Part shown: positions 9,792-19,608 of the stretch, piece after piece
Layout: each line of letters begins with the position of its first letter
Position numbering within the stretch: position 1 is the first letter of the stretch
Position numbers and translations under genes: made by a program
The notes under the pieces: generated by a model
What the model saw: the letters and a program-made list of their open reading frames with translations, nothing else
What the model was told of the DNA's origin: nothing
Databases searched by the model: none
Assembly (NCBI RefSeq): GCF_012935695.1
Contig: NZ_CP052859.1
Coordinates: 3,389,001-3,453,000, forward strand
Direction: 5' to 3'
Length of the DNA: 64,000 bases
Source of the DNA: Pseudomonas sp. ADAK18
GTDB lineage: Bacteria > Pseudomonadota > Gammaproteobacteria > Pseudomonadales > Pseudomonadaceae

Positions 9792-9828
9792 GCTGCCACT
9801 CCTCAACTCAATGCTTTATCAAAGATAC

Positions 9829-9852
9829 AAAACCGGCCCCTCAGGGCCGGTA
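9829..9852 (-). terminator. Terminator downstream of purF
   Basis: Minus strand: ACCGGCCCTGAGGGGCCGGTTTTG, a stem of eight GC-rich pairs followed by T residues. It lies just after the purF stop at 9858. Confidence 0.75.
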
Positions 9853-9857
9853 TTTAC

Positions 9858-11363
9858 TCAGTTGTTATACAGATCGATGATCGCGCTGACCGCCTGGGTC
9901 TTGATCTTCGAGGAGTCGTTACGTGCCTGCTCGATCTTATTCAGGTAGGCCTCGTCGACATCCCCGGTCACGTACTTGCCGTCGAATACGGCGCAGTCGA
10001 ACTGTTCGATCTTGATCTTGCCGCCGCCGACCGCTTCGATCAAGTCCGGCAGGTCCTGATAGATCAGCCAATCGGCGCCGATCAGGTCCGCAACGTCCTG
10101 GGTAGAACGATTGTGGGCGATCAGTTCGTGAGCGCTCGGCATGTCGATGCCGTAGACGTTCGGGTAACGCACCGCCGGCGCAGCGGAGCAGAAGTACACA
10201 TTCTTCGCCCCCGCTTCACGGGCCATCTGGATGATTTGCTTGCAAGTGGTGCCACGCACGATGGAATCATCCACCAGCATTACGTTCTTGCCGCGAAACT
10301 CCAGCTCGATGGCGTTGAGCTTCTGACGTACCGACTTCTTGCGGGCCGCCTGGCCCGGCATGATGAAGGTGCGGCCGATGTAACGGTTCTTGACGAAACC
10401 TTCGCGGAACTTGACGCCCAAATGGTTGGCCAATTCCAGGGCTGCGGTGCGGCTGGTATCCGGAATCGGGATGACCACGTCGATATCGTGCTCAGGACGC
10501 TCGCGCAGGATCTTCTCGGCCAGCTTCTCGCCCATGCGCAGGCGCGCCTTGTACACCGAAACGCCGTCGATGATCGAATCCGGACGCGCCAGGTAGACGT
10601 GCTCGAAGATGCACGGGGTGAGTGTCGGGTTAAGGGCACACTGACGGGTGTGCAGCTTGCCGTCTTCAGTGATGTACACCGCTTCGCCCGGCGCCAGGTC
10701 ACGGATCAGGGTGAAGCCCAGTACGTCCAGGGACACGCTTTCGGAGGCGATCATGTATTCAACGCCTTCGTCGGTGTGACGCTGGCCGAAAACGATCGGA
10801 CGAATACCATGTGGGTCGCGGAAGCCGACGATACCGTAGCCGGTGATCATCGCCACAACGGCATAACCACCGACGCAACGGTTATGAACGTCAGTGACCG
10901 CGGCGAACACGTCTTCTTCAGTAGGCTGCAGCTTGCCGCGCTGGGCCAGCTCGTGAGCGAACACGTTCAGCAGGACTTCGGAGTCCGAGTTGGTGTTGAC
11001 GTGGCGCAGGTCAGATTCGTAGATCTCCTTGGCCAATTGTTCAACATTGGTCAGGTTACCGTTATGCGCCAGGGTGATGCCGTAAGGCGAGTTGACGTAA
11101 AACGGCTGAGCTTCGGCCGAGGTCGAGCTGCCTGCCGTCGGGTAGCGTACATGGCCAATGCCCATGTGGCCGACCAGGCGCTGCATGTGACGCTGATGGA
11201 ACACGTCACGTACCAGGCCATTGTCCTTGCGCAGGAATAACCGGCCGTCGTGGCTGGTCACAATACCGGCAGCATCCTGGCCGCGGTGCTGGAGCACGGT
11301 TAGCGCGTCATACAGCGCCTGATTGACGTTCGACTTACCGACGATACCGACGATGCCACACAT
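9858..11363 (-). CDS. purF: Amidophosphoribosyltransferase
   Basis: First committed step of purine synthesis: glutamine plus PRPP gives 5-phosphoribosylamine. The ATG at 11363 places the catalytic Cys directly after Met (MCGIVGIVG), as required for this Ntn glutamine amidotransferase; three upstream codons would bury it. The PRPP-binding loop [13 protein letters not shown] is present in the phosphoribosyltransferase half. 501 residues, normal length. It follows cvpA by about 40 bases, the classic cvpA-purF pairing. Confidence 0.97.
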   Translation of the reverse strand: MCGIVGIVGKSNVNQALYDALTVLQHRGQDAAGIVTSHDGRLFLRKDNGLVRDVFHQRHMQRLVGHMGIGHVRYPTAGSSTSAEAQPFYVNSPYGITLAHNGNLTNVEQLAKEIYESDLRHVNTNSDSEVLLNVFAHELAQRGKLQPTEEDVFAAVTDVHNRCVGGYAVVAMITGYGIVGFRDPHGIRPIVFGQRHTDEGVEYMIASESVSLDVLGFTLIRDLAPGEAVYITEDGKLHTRQCALNPTLTPCIFEHVYLARPDSIIDGVSVYKARLRMGEKLAEKILRERPEHDIDVVIPIPDTSRTAALELANHLGVKFREGFVKNRYIGRTFIMPGQAARKKSVRQKLNAIELEFRGKNVMLVDDSIVRGTTCKQIIQMAREAGAKNVYFCSAAPAVRYPNVYGIDMPSAHELIAHNRSTQDVADLIGADWLIYQDLPDLIEAVGGGKIKIEQFDCAVFDGKYVTGDVDEAYLNKIEQARNDSSKIKTQAVSAIIDLYNN

Positions 11364-11404
11364 GCGACGCAACCCCTACTTAATGAATCTTGACTGAACA
11401 CAAC

Positions 11405-11962
11405 TTACTGCGGCGTTTTGGCCGGCAAGAGATGTTCCTTGAACGGAAGATCAGCGGGTACGCTGATTCCGCTGGCCAGCCACTGACTGCTCCACCCCAA
11501 TATGAGGTTCTTGGACCAGTCTGCAACCAATAGAAATTTTGGCACGAGACTCGACTCCTGCCACCACGAATCCTGCTGTACCGGCCCCAGGCTCAATAGC
11601 CCGACCGCCACGACCACCAGCAACGCACCCCGTGCGGCACCGAAGGCCATGCCGAGAAATCGATCGGTCCCGGAGAGGCCGGTGACGCGTATCAATTCGC
11701 CGATAAGATAATTGACCATTGCTCCCACCAGCAGCGTGGCGATGAACATGATGGCGCAGCCCGCGATGACACGAGCCGAAGGTGTTTCGATGTACCCGGC
11801 GAGGTAAACAGCCAATGAACCACCGAACATCCAGGCTACAACCCCTGCGACGATCCAAGTCAGCAACGATAGAGCTTCTTTAACGAAGCCGCGGCTTAGA
11901 CTGATCAAAGCGGAGATGGCGACGATTGCAACGATCGCCCAGTCAACCCAGGTAAATGGCAC
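11405..11962 (-). CDS. cvpA: CvpA family inner-membrane protein
   Basis: 185 residues with four hydrophobic segments, starting MPFTWVDWAIVAIVAISALISL. CvpA is linked to colicin V production and membrane homeostasis in other bacteria; its molecular activity is not settled. The position directly upstream of purF matches the conserved arrangement. Confidence 0.93.
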   Translation of the reverse strand: MPFTWVDWAIVAIVAISALISLSRGFVKEALSLLTWIVAGVVAWMFGGSLAVYLAGYIETPSARVIAGCAIMFIATLLVGAMVNYLIGELIRVTGLSGTDRFLGMAFGAARGALLVVVAVGLLSLGPVQQDSWWQESSLVPKFLLVADWSKNLILGWSSQWLASGISVPADLPFKEHLLPAKTPQ

Positions 11963-12070
11963 AGTGCAGCCTACAGACGGATAAGGCGGCGCATTTTAGC
12001 AGAGCGCTGGGCTATCGGTAAGCTGTGATTAGCAGTGCATTTGAAATCAATGGGATAGCAGAAAAGAATA

Positions 12071-12100
12071 AGGCGGGAAGGTTACCCTTCCCGCCTCGTT
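12071..12100 (-). terminator. Terminator hairpin after the SPOR-domain gene
   Basis: AGGCGGGAAGG and CCTTCCCGCCT form a perfect 11-pair stem with a GTAA loop, starting two bases after the SPOR gene stop (12102). On the minus strand it is followed by TATTCTTTTC, only moderately T-rich. Confidence 0.7.
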
Positions 12101-12101
12101 T

Positions 12102-12761
12102 TCAACCCTTCTCCGGCTGGAACCGCACTACAAACCCCTTGAGGTTCTGCTGGCGACCCAGCAGGTCCCGCAAGCGGTCAGCCTCGGCCCGCTCGATCAG
12201 CGGCCCGACAAATACCCGGTTCTTGCCATCGGCACTACGGATATAGGCGTTGTAACCCTGACTGCGCAGGGTCTTCTGCAGGCTTTCGGCGCTTTCACGA
12301 TTAGCCAAGCTGGCAAGCTGGACCGACCAACTGATCGGCAAACCATTGGGATCAATACGACTCTGCCCGACATCCGGCTTGCCAGGTGCCGCCGGCTGCG
12401 GAACCACTGGCTTGGGCGCAGGCGCCGGCACAGCAGGTTTGACCACAACGGCAGGGGCCGCTGGAGCCGGCTTCACCACAGGAGCGCTCGGCTGCACCGG
12501 CATTGACGGTGCTTGCTGCTCGGCCAGCTCTTCGTCAGTAGGCACCGGTTCCTGAGGCAGTGCTTGCGGCTCAGGAACTACCACGGGCTCAACCTGAACC
12601 TGAGGCACCACAGGTGCTTGAGGTGCAGCCGGCGCCTCGACGACCACCTGACGCTGCTCGTCCTGCCGGGAAAACAGCATGGGCAGGAAAATCACGGCCA
12701 GTGCCACCAGAACCAGGGCTCCGACCATTCGCTGCTTGTACGCGCTATCCAGTAATGCCAT
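12102..12761 (-). CDS. SPOR domain-containing inner-membrane protein (DedD-like)
   Basis: 219 residues: a short cytoplasmic N-terminus, one membrane helix (about residues 13-31, MVGALVLVALAVIFLPMLF), a long Pro/Ala/Val-rich periplasmic linker, and a C-terminal SPOR domain over the last 75 or so residues (ISWSVQLASLANRESAE). SPOR domains bind denuded septal peptidoglycan, so a role in cell division is likely. The ATG at 12761 lies 17 bases inside the end of folC, which argues for coupled translation. The Pro/Ala linker gives low-complexity DNA. Confidence 0.9.
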   Translation of the reverse strand: MALLDSAYKQRMVGALVLVALAVIFLPMLFSRQDEQRQVVVEAPAAPQAPVVPQVQVEPVVVPEPQALPQEPVPTDEELAEQQAPSMPVQPSAPVVKPAPAAPAVVVKPAVPAPAPKPVVPQPAAPGKPDVGQSRIDPNGLPISWSVQLASLANRESAESLQKTLRSQGYNAYIRSADGKNRVFVGPLIERAEADRLRDLLGRQQNLKGFVVRFQPEKG

Positions 12762-14052
12762 GTGCAGCTTCCTCCGTGGAGCGCCGGGCCAACCATTCAA
12801 GCGCCTCGGCAACACAATAAAATGATCCGAACAACAGAATCTCATCCTCGGGCGTCGCCACCGCGCACTGAGCCTCCAGCGCTTCGGTCACGCTTGCATA
12901 GGACGCCACCTGGGCACCAAGGTTCTGCAATGCAGCCTGCAACTCGGACGCCGGTCGACTGCGAGGCGTATCCAGCGGTGCAACGGCCCAAGCCTGAACA
13001 TTGCCCAGCAACGGCGCAACAACACCTTCCAGGTCCTTATCGGACAACAGCCCGAACACCGCCAGGCGACGACCGACAGGCGGTGTACGCAACAGGCGCT
13101 GGGCCAGATATTCAGCCGCATGAGGATTATGCCCCACATCCAGCATCAGGTTCAGGCGCTTGCCATTCCACTGGAACGCACGCCGATCCAGACGCCCAAC
13201 CACACGGGTACCTTGCAAGGTAGCGGCAATCTGCTCGGCATTCCAGGGCAAATCCAGCAACAGGTAGGCTTGCAGCGCGAGCGCGGCGTTTTCCATCGGC
13301 AGGTTGAGCAGCGGCAAGTCGCGCAGTTCAACCGTCTGACCACGAGCGTCAAGCCCGCGCCATTGCCAATGCTGGTCACCCATCTCGAGATTGAAATCAC
13401 GACCACGCAGGAAGAATGGACAGTCCAGCTCCAACACCTTATCCAGCAAGGTATGCGGCGGGTCGAGGTCGCCGCACAGCGCAGGTTTGCCCTGACGGAA
13501 GATCCCGGCCTTTTCATAAGCCACGGACTCACGTGTATCGCCAAGATAGTCCACGTGATCGACACCAATGCTGGTGACCAGCGCCAGGTCGGCATCCACC
13601 ACATTGACCGTATCCAGACGCCCACCGAGACCGACTTCGAGCACCACCACGTCCAACTGCGCACGCTCGAACAGCCAGAGCGCCGCCAACGTGCCCATTT
13701 CAAAGTAGGTCAGGGAGATCTCGCCACGCCCGGCATCGAGCGCGGCGAAGGCTTCGCAGAGCTGCTCATCAGTGGCTTCGTCACCATTGAGTTGCACACG
13801 CTCGTTGTAGCGCAGCAAATGCGGCGAATTGTAGACGCCGACTTTCAATCCCTGGGCTTGCAGCAAGGCCGCGACAAAAGCGCAGGTAGAACCCTTGCCG
13901 TTGGTACCTGTGACCGTGATCACCTGCGGCGCTGGCCTGCCCAACCCAAGGCGGGTCGCTACCTGTTGCGAGCGCTCCAGGCCCATGTCGATGGCGGACG
14001 GATGCAACTGCTCAAGGTAGGCGAGCCATTCGCCCAGGGTACGTTGGGTCAT
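12745..14052 (-). CDS. folC: Bifunctional tetrahydrofolate synthase/dihydrofolate synthase
   Basis: Adds glutamate to dihydropteroate and to tetrahydrofolate, with ATP, in the cytoplasm. 435 residues, a normal FolC length. The Mur-ligase P-loop TGTNGKGST is at residues 48-56, and the family segments [11 protein letters not shown] and DVGHNPHAA follow in order. Its start overlaps the accD stop by 4 bases (14049-14052), and its end overlaps the SPOR gene start, giving the conserved accD-folC-SPOR-cvpA block. Confidence 0.96.
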   Translation of the reverse strand: MTQRTLGEWLAYLEQLHPSAIDMGLERSQQVATRLGLGRPAPQVITVTGTNGKGSTCAFVAALLQAQGLKVGVYNSPHLLRYNERVQLNGDEATDEQLCEAFAALDAGRGEISLTYFEMGTLAALWLFERAQLDVVVLEVGLGGRLDTVNVVDADLALVTSIGVDHVDYLGDTRESVAYEKAGIFRQGKPALCGDLDPPHTLLDKVLELDCPFFLRGRDFNLEMGDQHWQWRGLDARGQTVELRDLPLLNLPMENAALALQAYLLLDLPWNAEQIAATLQGTRVVGRLDRRAFQWNGKRLNLMLDVGHNPHAAEYLAQRLLRTPPVGRRLAVFGLLSDKDLEGVVAPLLGNVQAWAVAPLDTPRSRPASELQAALQNLGAQVASYASVTEALEAQCAVATPEDEILLFGSFYCVAEALEWLARRSTEEAAHGITG

Positions 14053-14969
14053 AGGTTTGCAGGCACCGGAGGCACGACAATCAGCTCGACAGGAGCAGGC
14101 ACGTATTCAGGCGTCGGCAGACCCATCATTTGCGCCAGCAGGTTACCCAGGCGTGGACGCAATTCGGAACGGGCGATGATCATGTCGATCGCGCCATGCT
14201 CCAGGAGGAATTCGCTGCGCTGGAAACCTTCCGGCAGTTTTTCGCGAACGGTTTGCTCGATCACGCGCGGGCCAGCGAAGCCGATCAGAGCCTTGGGCTC
14301 ACCGACAATCACGTCGCCCAGCATCGCCAGGCTGGCGGAAACGCCGCCGTAGACCGGGTCAGTCAGCACGGAGATGAACGGGATGCCTTCTTCACGCAGA
14401 CGCGCCAATACCGCCGAGGTCTTGGCCATTTGCATCAGGGAGATCAGGGCTTCCTGCATCCGCGCACCGCCGGAAGCGGCGAAGCAGATCATCGGGCAGC
14501 GGTTTTCCAGAGCGTAGTTGGCAGCGCGTACGAAGCGCTCACCAACGATGGCGCCCATGGAACCGCCCATGAAGGAAAACTCGAACGCAGAAACCACGAC
14601 CGGCATGCCCAGCAGCTTGCCGCTGATGGAAATCAGTGCGTCCTTCTCACCGGTCTGCTTCTGCGCAGCGGTCAGGCGGTCCTTGTACTTCTTGCCGTCG
14701 CGGAACTTCAAGCGGTCGACCGGCTCCAGGTCGGCACCCAATTCGGCACGGCCATCGGCATCGAGGAAGATATCAATGCGGGCGCGGGCGCCAATACGCA
14801 TGTGGTGATTGCACTTGGGGCAAACGTCCAGGGTCTTTTCCAGCTCCGGACGGTACAGCACCGCGTCGCAAGACGGGCACTTGTGCCAAAGACCTTCAGG
14901 GACCGAGCTTTTCTTCACCTCGGAACGCATGATCGAGGGGATCAGTTTGTCTACTAACCAGTTGCTCAT
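14049..14969 (-). CDS. accD: Acetyl-CoA carboxylase carboxyltransferase subunit beta
   Basis: Beta part of the carboxyltransferase that makes malonyl-CoA. The ATG at 14969 ([14 protein letters not shown]) gives 306 residues, normal for AccD. The N-terminal zinc ribbon has Cys at residues 31, 34, 50 and 53 (CPSC...CPKC), and the crotonase-like core shows [13 protein letters not shown] and the acyl-CoA loop [11 protein letters not shown]. Confidence 0.96.
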   Translation of the reverse strand: MSNWLVDKLIPSIMRSEVKKSSVPEGLWHKCPSCDAVLYRPELEKTLDVCPKCNHHMRIGARARIDIFLDADGRAELGADLEPVDRLKFRDGKKYKDRLTAAQKQTGEKDALISISGKLLGMPVVVSAFEFSFMGGSMGAIVGERFVRAANYALENRCPMICFAASGGARMQEALISLMQMAKTSAVLARLREEGIPFISVLTDPVYGGVSASLAMLGDVIVGEPKALIGFAGPRVIEQTVREKLPEGFQRSEFLLEHGAIDMIIARSELRPRLGNLLAQMMGLPTPEYVPAPVELIVVPPVPANL

Positions 14970-15213
14970 GCTTTCTTTCTCCAGTACCGGTGGCTTGAAC
15001 ACAGCCCCGCGTATGCCCTTGAGCTAAATTCATATGTAGCGATGACAGATCCAGGACGGGGTCAGACGTTCGACCGGCCATTTCCTGCATCTGTCCTCAG
15101 CCTTCCAGACAACCTGCCAGCGCAGCGTTGCCACTTCATTTCCAGGCCGCCCACAGGCGGCGCCGAGCTGTTTTACACAGTGGTAGTTATGGACGGCGGC
15201 AGATTGCCCGCCG

Positions 15214-15846
15214 TCACATCGTGCCACTGCTGTTGCGAACCGCCTGCATGAATGCACGAATCTTCGCGTGATCCTTGATGCCCTTGCTCTGCTCTACCCC
15301 ACCACTGACGTCCACGGCATACGGCCTGACGCGGGCAATCGCCTGCGCGACGTTATCAGGAGACAGCCCGCCGGCAAGGATGATCGGCTTGCTCAACCCT
15401 TCGGGAATCAACGACCAGTCGAACGCCTCGCCCGTACCGCCGGGAACCCCTTCCACATAGGTATCCAGCAGAATCCCGCTGGCCCCGGCGAATGCCGCGC
15501 AACCGGCCGCAATATCATCACCTGCCTTGACCCGCAGCGCCTTGATGTAAGGACGGTGATAGCCCTCACAATCGTCCGGCGTCTCGTCACCATGGAACTG
15601 CAGCATATCCAACTGCACCGCATCGAGGGTTTCATTGAGTTCGCAGCGACTGGCGTTGACGAACAGCCCCACGGTGGTCACAAATGGCGGCAAGGCGGCA
15701 ATGATCGCCCGCGCCTGCTGCACACTCACCGCCCGTGGGCTTTTGGCGTAAAACACAAAACCGATCGCATCCGCCCCCGCCTCGACCGCCGCCAACGCGT
15801 CTTCTATGCGGGTAATCCCACAAATCTTGCTGCGAACGGCTGGCAT
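15214..15846 (-). CDS. trpF: Phosphoribosylanthranilate isomerase
   Basis: Third enzymatic step of tryptophan synthesis, a TIM barrel of 210 residues. KICGIT at residues 7-12 supplies the catalytic Cys9, and the family end motif [14 protein letters not shown] is intact. A GACGGCGG/CCGCCGTC hairpin (15192-15215) spans its stop codon but lacks a T-run, so I do not call a terminator. The 244 bases between trpF and accD hold no gene that I can see. Confidence 0.96.
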   Translation of the reverse strand: MPAVRSKICGITRIEDALAAVEAGADAIGFVFYAKSPRAVSVQQARAIIAALPPFVTTVGLFVNASRCELNETLDAVQLDMLQFHGDETPDDCEGYHRPYIKALRVKAGDDIAAGCAAFAGASGILLDTYVEGVPGGTGEAFDWSLIPEGLSKPIILAGGLSPDNVAQAIARVRPYAVDVSGGVEQSKGIKDHAKIRAFMQAVRNSSGTM

Positions 15847-15909
15847 ATCGTTGGAACCTCAGGGGTTATCCGAGAAAGTCCCGGATGGTAACAAATGCTT
15901 TTCCGGGCG

Positions 15910-16734
15910 TCAGCCGCCAAGTTCGCTGAAACCTGTGAGGAAGTGCGGCCCGATGAAGCGTTCCGGCAACTCGAACTCGTCCCGGTACTCTACATCCACC
16001 AGGTACAGACCGAACGGATGCGCGGTCACTCCGCCGGTGCGACGTACCCGGCTCTCCAGCACTTCCTTGGCCCACTCCACCGGGCGCTCGCCGGTACCAA
16101 TGGTCATCAGCACGCCGGCGATATTGCGCACCATGTGGTGCAGGAACGCCCCGGCGCGAATATCGAGGACGATCATCTTGCCGTGACGGGTCACGCGCAG
16201 GTGGTGGACTTCCTTGATCGGCGACTTGGCCTGGCATTGGCCGGCTCGAAACGCGCTGAAATCATGGACCCCCACCAAATGCTGAGCCGCTTGCGCCATG
16301 CGCTCGGCGTCCAGCGGACGGTGATTCCAGGTGATTTCTTCATTCAGGTGCGCCGGGCGAATCTGATCGTTGTAGATCACATAGCGGTAGCGCCGGGCAA
16401 TGGCCTTGAACCGCGCGTGAAAGTCCGCAGGCATGACCTTGGCCCAACTGACGCTGACGTCGTGGGGCAAATTGATATTGGCGCCCATCACCCAGGCCTT
16501 CATCGAGCGCTCGGCCTGGGTATCGAAGTGCACCACTTGCCCACAAGCATGCACACCGGCATCGGTACGCCCGGCACACATCAGCGAAACCGGCGAGTCG
16601 GCGACTTTCGACAGGGCCTTCTCGAGGGTTTCCTGCACCGTCGGCACGCCAGACGCCTGGCGCTGCCAGCCGCGATAGCGCGAGCCTTTGTATTCCACGC
16701 CCAGCGCGATTCTGAAAAAGCCTGCGGCCGCCAT
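15910..16734 (-). CDS. truA: tRNA pseudouridine(38-40) synthase
   Basis: Makes pseudouridine at positions 38-40 of many tRNAs. The catalytic Asp sits in AGRTDAGVHA (D58 from the chosen start), and YRYVIYND and the C-terminal GAFLHHMVRNI are conserved. Starting at the ATG 16734 gives 274 residues. A TTG at 16791 would add 19 residues and cannot be excluded, because neither start has a strong ribosome binding site. Confidence 0.94.
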   Translation of the reverse strand: MAAAGFFRIALGVEYKGSRYRGWQRQASGVPTVQETLEKALSKVADSPVSLMCAGRTDAGVHACGQVVHFDTQAERSMKAWVMGANINLPHDVSVSWAKVMPADFHARFKAIARRYRYVIYNDQIRPAHLNEEITWNHRPLDAERMAQAAQHLVGVHDFSAFRAGQCQAKSPIKEVHHLRVTRHGKMIVLDIRAGAFLHHMVRNIAGVLMTIGTGERPVEWAKEVLESRVRRTGGVTAHPFGLYLVDVEYRDEFELPERFIGPHFLTGFSELGG

Positions 16735-16859
16735 TTCGGCGGCCGCGTTATCTATATTTGCCAAGAGCTGAGAGCCTGATGAGTTGCGCAAAGGCGGCCA
16801 TTATAAGGCGACGGGAGCTGGATGCCATGTGCGGGCTACTTTTCTTCGCCCCCAGAAAG

Positions 16860-16892
16860 CAAAACGGCAGCCCGAAGGCCGCCGTTTTTAGT
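16860..16892 (-). terminator. Terminator downstream of fimV
   Basis: AAAACGGC and GCCGTTTT flank a GC-rich loop; the minus-strand copy ends GCCGTTTTGC. It lies 14 bases after the fimV stop. Confidence 0.7.
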
Positions 16893-16905
16893 GCAAGTGA
16901 TCCTA

Positions 16906-19446
16906 TCAAGCCAACCGGCTGAGCATTTCCTTGGCTTCACTCTTTTGACCGGCATCCCCCTCGCTGAGCACCTCTCCCAGGATATCCCGGGCGCCATCAG
17001 CGTCACCCATATCGATATAGGCCTGAGCCAGATCCAGCTTGGTGGCCACTTCGTCGGTGCCGGAGAGGAAATCGAAATCCGGCTCATCATGACCCACCGC
17101 CGCGTCTTCAGCCGTGAAGGTCGGCTCGATCGGTGGATGCTCAAGGCTCTGGGACAGACGACCCAACTCGGCGTTGACGTCATCAAGCTCCGAGGAGAAC
17201 GCGTTCGGCTTGGGCGCCTCGGACACGTCCGGCTCGTCGGCCAGGGACAGATCGAAATCTTCCGGCAAGTCCAAGTCATCCAGCGCGGCAGGCGTCAGGG
17301 TTGGCGGCTCGACCGGCGGCAGGTCCTTCATTTGCTCTTCAAGGCCCGACATGAAGTCGTCATCGGCCTGAGAAGACGGAGGATCAAGCTGCAGGTCCAG
17401 GTCGAAATCCGACAAGTCGCCCTGGCTGGTCTTGGGCTCGGTCTGTCGCTGCAAGACCGACTCAAAACTCAGGTCATCCGACGCCGGGTTAACAACCGCT
17501 GGAGAGGCGGCCTCAAGATCGTCCAGGCTGAGGTCGAAATCCGTGTCAAAGGCGTCCGCATCAGGTGCTGCGGCGGGTGGAGCAGGTTCGTCCTTAAGCA
17601 GGTCCTTGACGTATTGCGCATCCAGCGCCGCCGCCGCGACGGCAGCGCTAACTCCGGCAGCCAGTACGGCCATGGTCGGGAAACGGCCTTTCAGTTGCTC
17701 GACCTGTGCGTGATTTTCACCATTGGCGACCAGTTGCCGCTCCTGGGTGACGAACCCGTCCTTGTCACCCTGCTGGCCATAGACTTCCATCAATTTGAGC
17801 CGCAGGTCGCTGCGCGTGGGCTCTTGTTTGATGGCTTCTTCCAGGACTTCAGCGGCCTGATTCAAATGACCACGATCAATATGGGACTGGGCTTGCGCCA
17901 TGGCATCGGCCGGACGCTCGGCGGCGACCGGCGCCACTGGTTCGATCACTGGAGCAATGACCGGCGCCACGACTGGAGCTGGAGCTGGAGCTGGAGCCAG
18001 CTTGACGTTAGGCGGCGGGACTTCAAGGCCTTCGAAACTATCGGACGGCAAATCATGCTCAGCGCTCGGGGAGAACGCCGGCTCTTCGGCCAGCGCTCGC
18101 GCCATGCGCAGGTGCTTTTCCTGCTCCAGGCGGGCGTTGCGATGACGGGCCCACAACAGCAGGAGCAACAGCACCAGCAAACCGGCCGCACCACCGACCA
18201 CGCCCAGCACGATGGGGTTGGTCAGCAGGTCATTGAACTTGCCTTCGGCAGTCGGGGCCGTGTCAGTCTTGGGAGGTTCGGCTGGCGCAGCGGCTGGCGT
18301 TGCCTCGGCCGCAGGAGCGGCGCCCGGCGTTGCCGGTTGTGCAGCCAATTCAGCAGGCATCGTGGCAACAGGTTGCGCCGTGACACCACCTTCACCTTGC
18401 AACTTGGCCAGTTGATTGTTCTTGAGCTCGATCAGCCGCTGCAGCTTGTCCAACTGACTTTGCAGGTCAGCCATGCGGCTCTTCAGTTCTTCATTCTCGC
18501 GGCGGGTCGAATCCAGGCTTTCCTGGGTCACCGCCAGCTTGTTGTTCAAGGCCTTGCCGTCACCGGCAGCACCTTTCACCCCGGCCTTGGCGGCTTCGGC
18601 CGACACCAGGCTCAAGTTGTCCTGGGTACGGGTCTGGGACGGTGCATTACCTACCTGAGTGCGTTTGGTGGCATCCAGTTGCGATTTCCCCGCAACCGGG
18701 TTGCCGCTGCGGCGCCCCTGGCGCCAGGCGGTATTCTGCGCGGTCACTTCGGCAATCGCCTGGGATTGCGGCAGGCTGGTGCTCTGTACCGAGTCCGGCA
18801 GACGCAAGACCTGGCCGGTCTTCAGTCGGTTGATATTACCGTCGATAAACGCATCCGGGTTCAGCGCCTGGATGGCCAGCATGGTTTGCTGGACCGATGC
18901 GCCATTACGGTTTTTTGCGGCGATTTCCCACAAAGTGTCGTGGGACGTCGTAGTGTGTTCGGCGGACTTGCTGACTGCGGGGGCGGAAGCCGCAGGCGCA
19001 CTCAGTCGCGGTGCAGGAGCATCCGGTGCCGAGGGGGTTTGCTCAAACTTGGCCGGATCAAGCAACACGCTGTAGTCGCGCATCAACCGACCATTAGGCC
19101 ATTGCACCTGCAGTAGGAAGCGTACGTAGGAATCAGGCAACGGCTTGCTGGAGGTAACACGCACCATGCTGCGACCGTTGGGATTGAGCACCGGGGTAAA
19201 GGTCAGGTCATCGAGAAAAGCCTGACGATCAACGCCGGCATCCACAAAGGCCTGGGAGGAAGCTAGGCTGGGAACGATCTCGGAAGCGCTCAGGCCCCCG
19301 ACATCCAGCAACTCGATCTCCACCGACAGCGGCTGGTTCAGCTTCGACTTGAGGGTCATCTCCCCAAGTTGCAGCGCTTGCGCCATACCGGAGGACAGCG
19401 CCGAGGCGGCCGCTATTGCTAACACCAGTTTGCGAACTTGAACCAT
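16906..19446 (-). CDS. fimV: FimV/HubP family polar landmark protein
   Basis: FimV organises the cell pole for type IV pilus assembly and cyclic-AMP signalling in Pseudomonas. From the ATG at 19446 the protein has 846 residues: a signal peptide (MVQVRKLVLAIAAASALSSG), a FimV N-terminal domain, a LysM peptidoglycan-binding domain at about 160-215 (HDTLWEIAAKNRNG), a coiled coil (about 310-350), a membrane helix at about 410-432 (LGVVGGAAGLLVLLLLLLW), and a long acidic cytoplasmic tail with TPR-like repeats. It ends in the FimV C-terminal motif (AYIDMGDADGARDILGEVL). In-frame codons upstream of 19446 precede the signal peptide and are rejected. Confidence 0.94.
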   Translation of the reverse strand: MVQVRKLVLAIAAASALSSGMAQALQLGEMTLKSKLNQPLSVEIELLDVGGLSASEIVPSLASSQAFVDAGVDRQAFLDDLTFTPVLNPNGRSMVRVTSSKPLPDSYVRFLLQVQWPNGRLMRDYSVLLDPAKFEQTPSAPDAPAPRLSAPAASAPAVSKSAEHTTTSHDTLWEIAAKNRNGASVQQTMLAIQALNPDAFIDGNINRLKTGQVLRLPDSVQSTSLPQSQAIAEVTAQNTAWRQGRRSGNPVAGKSQLDATKRTQVGNAPSQTRTQDNLSLVSAEAAKAGVKGAAGDGKALNNKLAVTQESLDSTRRENEELKSRMADLQSQLDKLQRLIELKNNQLAKLQGEGGVTAQPVATMPAELAAQPATPGAAPAAEATPAAAPAEPPKTDTAPTAEGKFNDLLTNPIVLGVVGGAAGLLVLLLLLLWARHRNARLEQEKHLRMARALAEEPAFSPSAEHDLPSDSFEGLEVPPPNVKLAPAPAPAPVVAPVIAPVIEPVAPVAAERPADAMAQAQSHIDRGHLNQAAEVLEEAIKQEPTRSDLRLKLMEVYGQQGDKDGFVTQERQLVANGENHAQVEQLKGRFPTMAVLAAGVSAAVAAAALDAQYVKDLLKDEPAPPAAAPDADAFDTDFDLSLDDLEAASPAVVNPASDDLSFESVLQRQTEPKTSQGDLSDFDLDLQLDPPSSQADDDFMSGLEEQMKDLPPVEPPTLTPAALDDLDLPEDFDLSLADEPDVSEAPKPNAFSSELDDVNAELGRLSQSLEHPPIEPTFTAEDAAVGHDEPDFDFLSGTDEVATKLDLAQAYIDMGDADGARDILGEVLSEGDAGQKSEAKEMLSRLA

Positions 19447-19608
19447 AGCCTCATCCTTAGTTTGAACACTCCCCGCCCGGCGAGAAGGTTGGATACCGCT
19501 GCCATAAGGCATGGCACGCCGATCGATCACCGGCGCGCAATTTTTTCTGCACAGGGCCAAGCATAGCGCCTGGCTAGAATCAATCTACAAATTGACGCCA
19601 AGTATCTT

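Noticed and set aside
15192-15215. Terminator at the trpF end
   Set aside because: The hairpin has a perfect stem but lies across the stop codon and has no T-run.
16822-19116. 764-codon plus-strand frame opposite fimV
   Set aside because: Shadow of fimV; its Gln/Arg/Leu-rich composition is the reverse of the acidic FimV tail.
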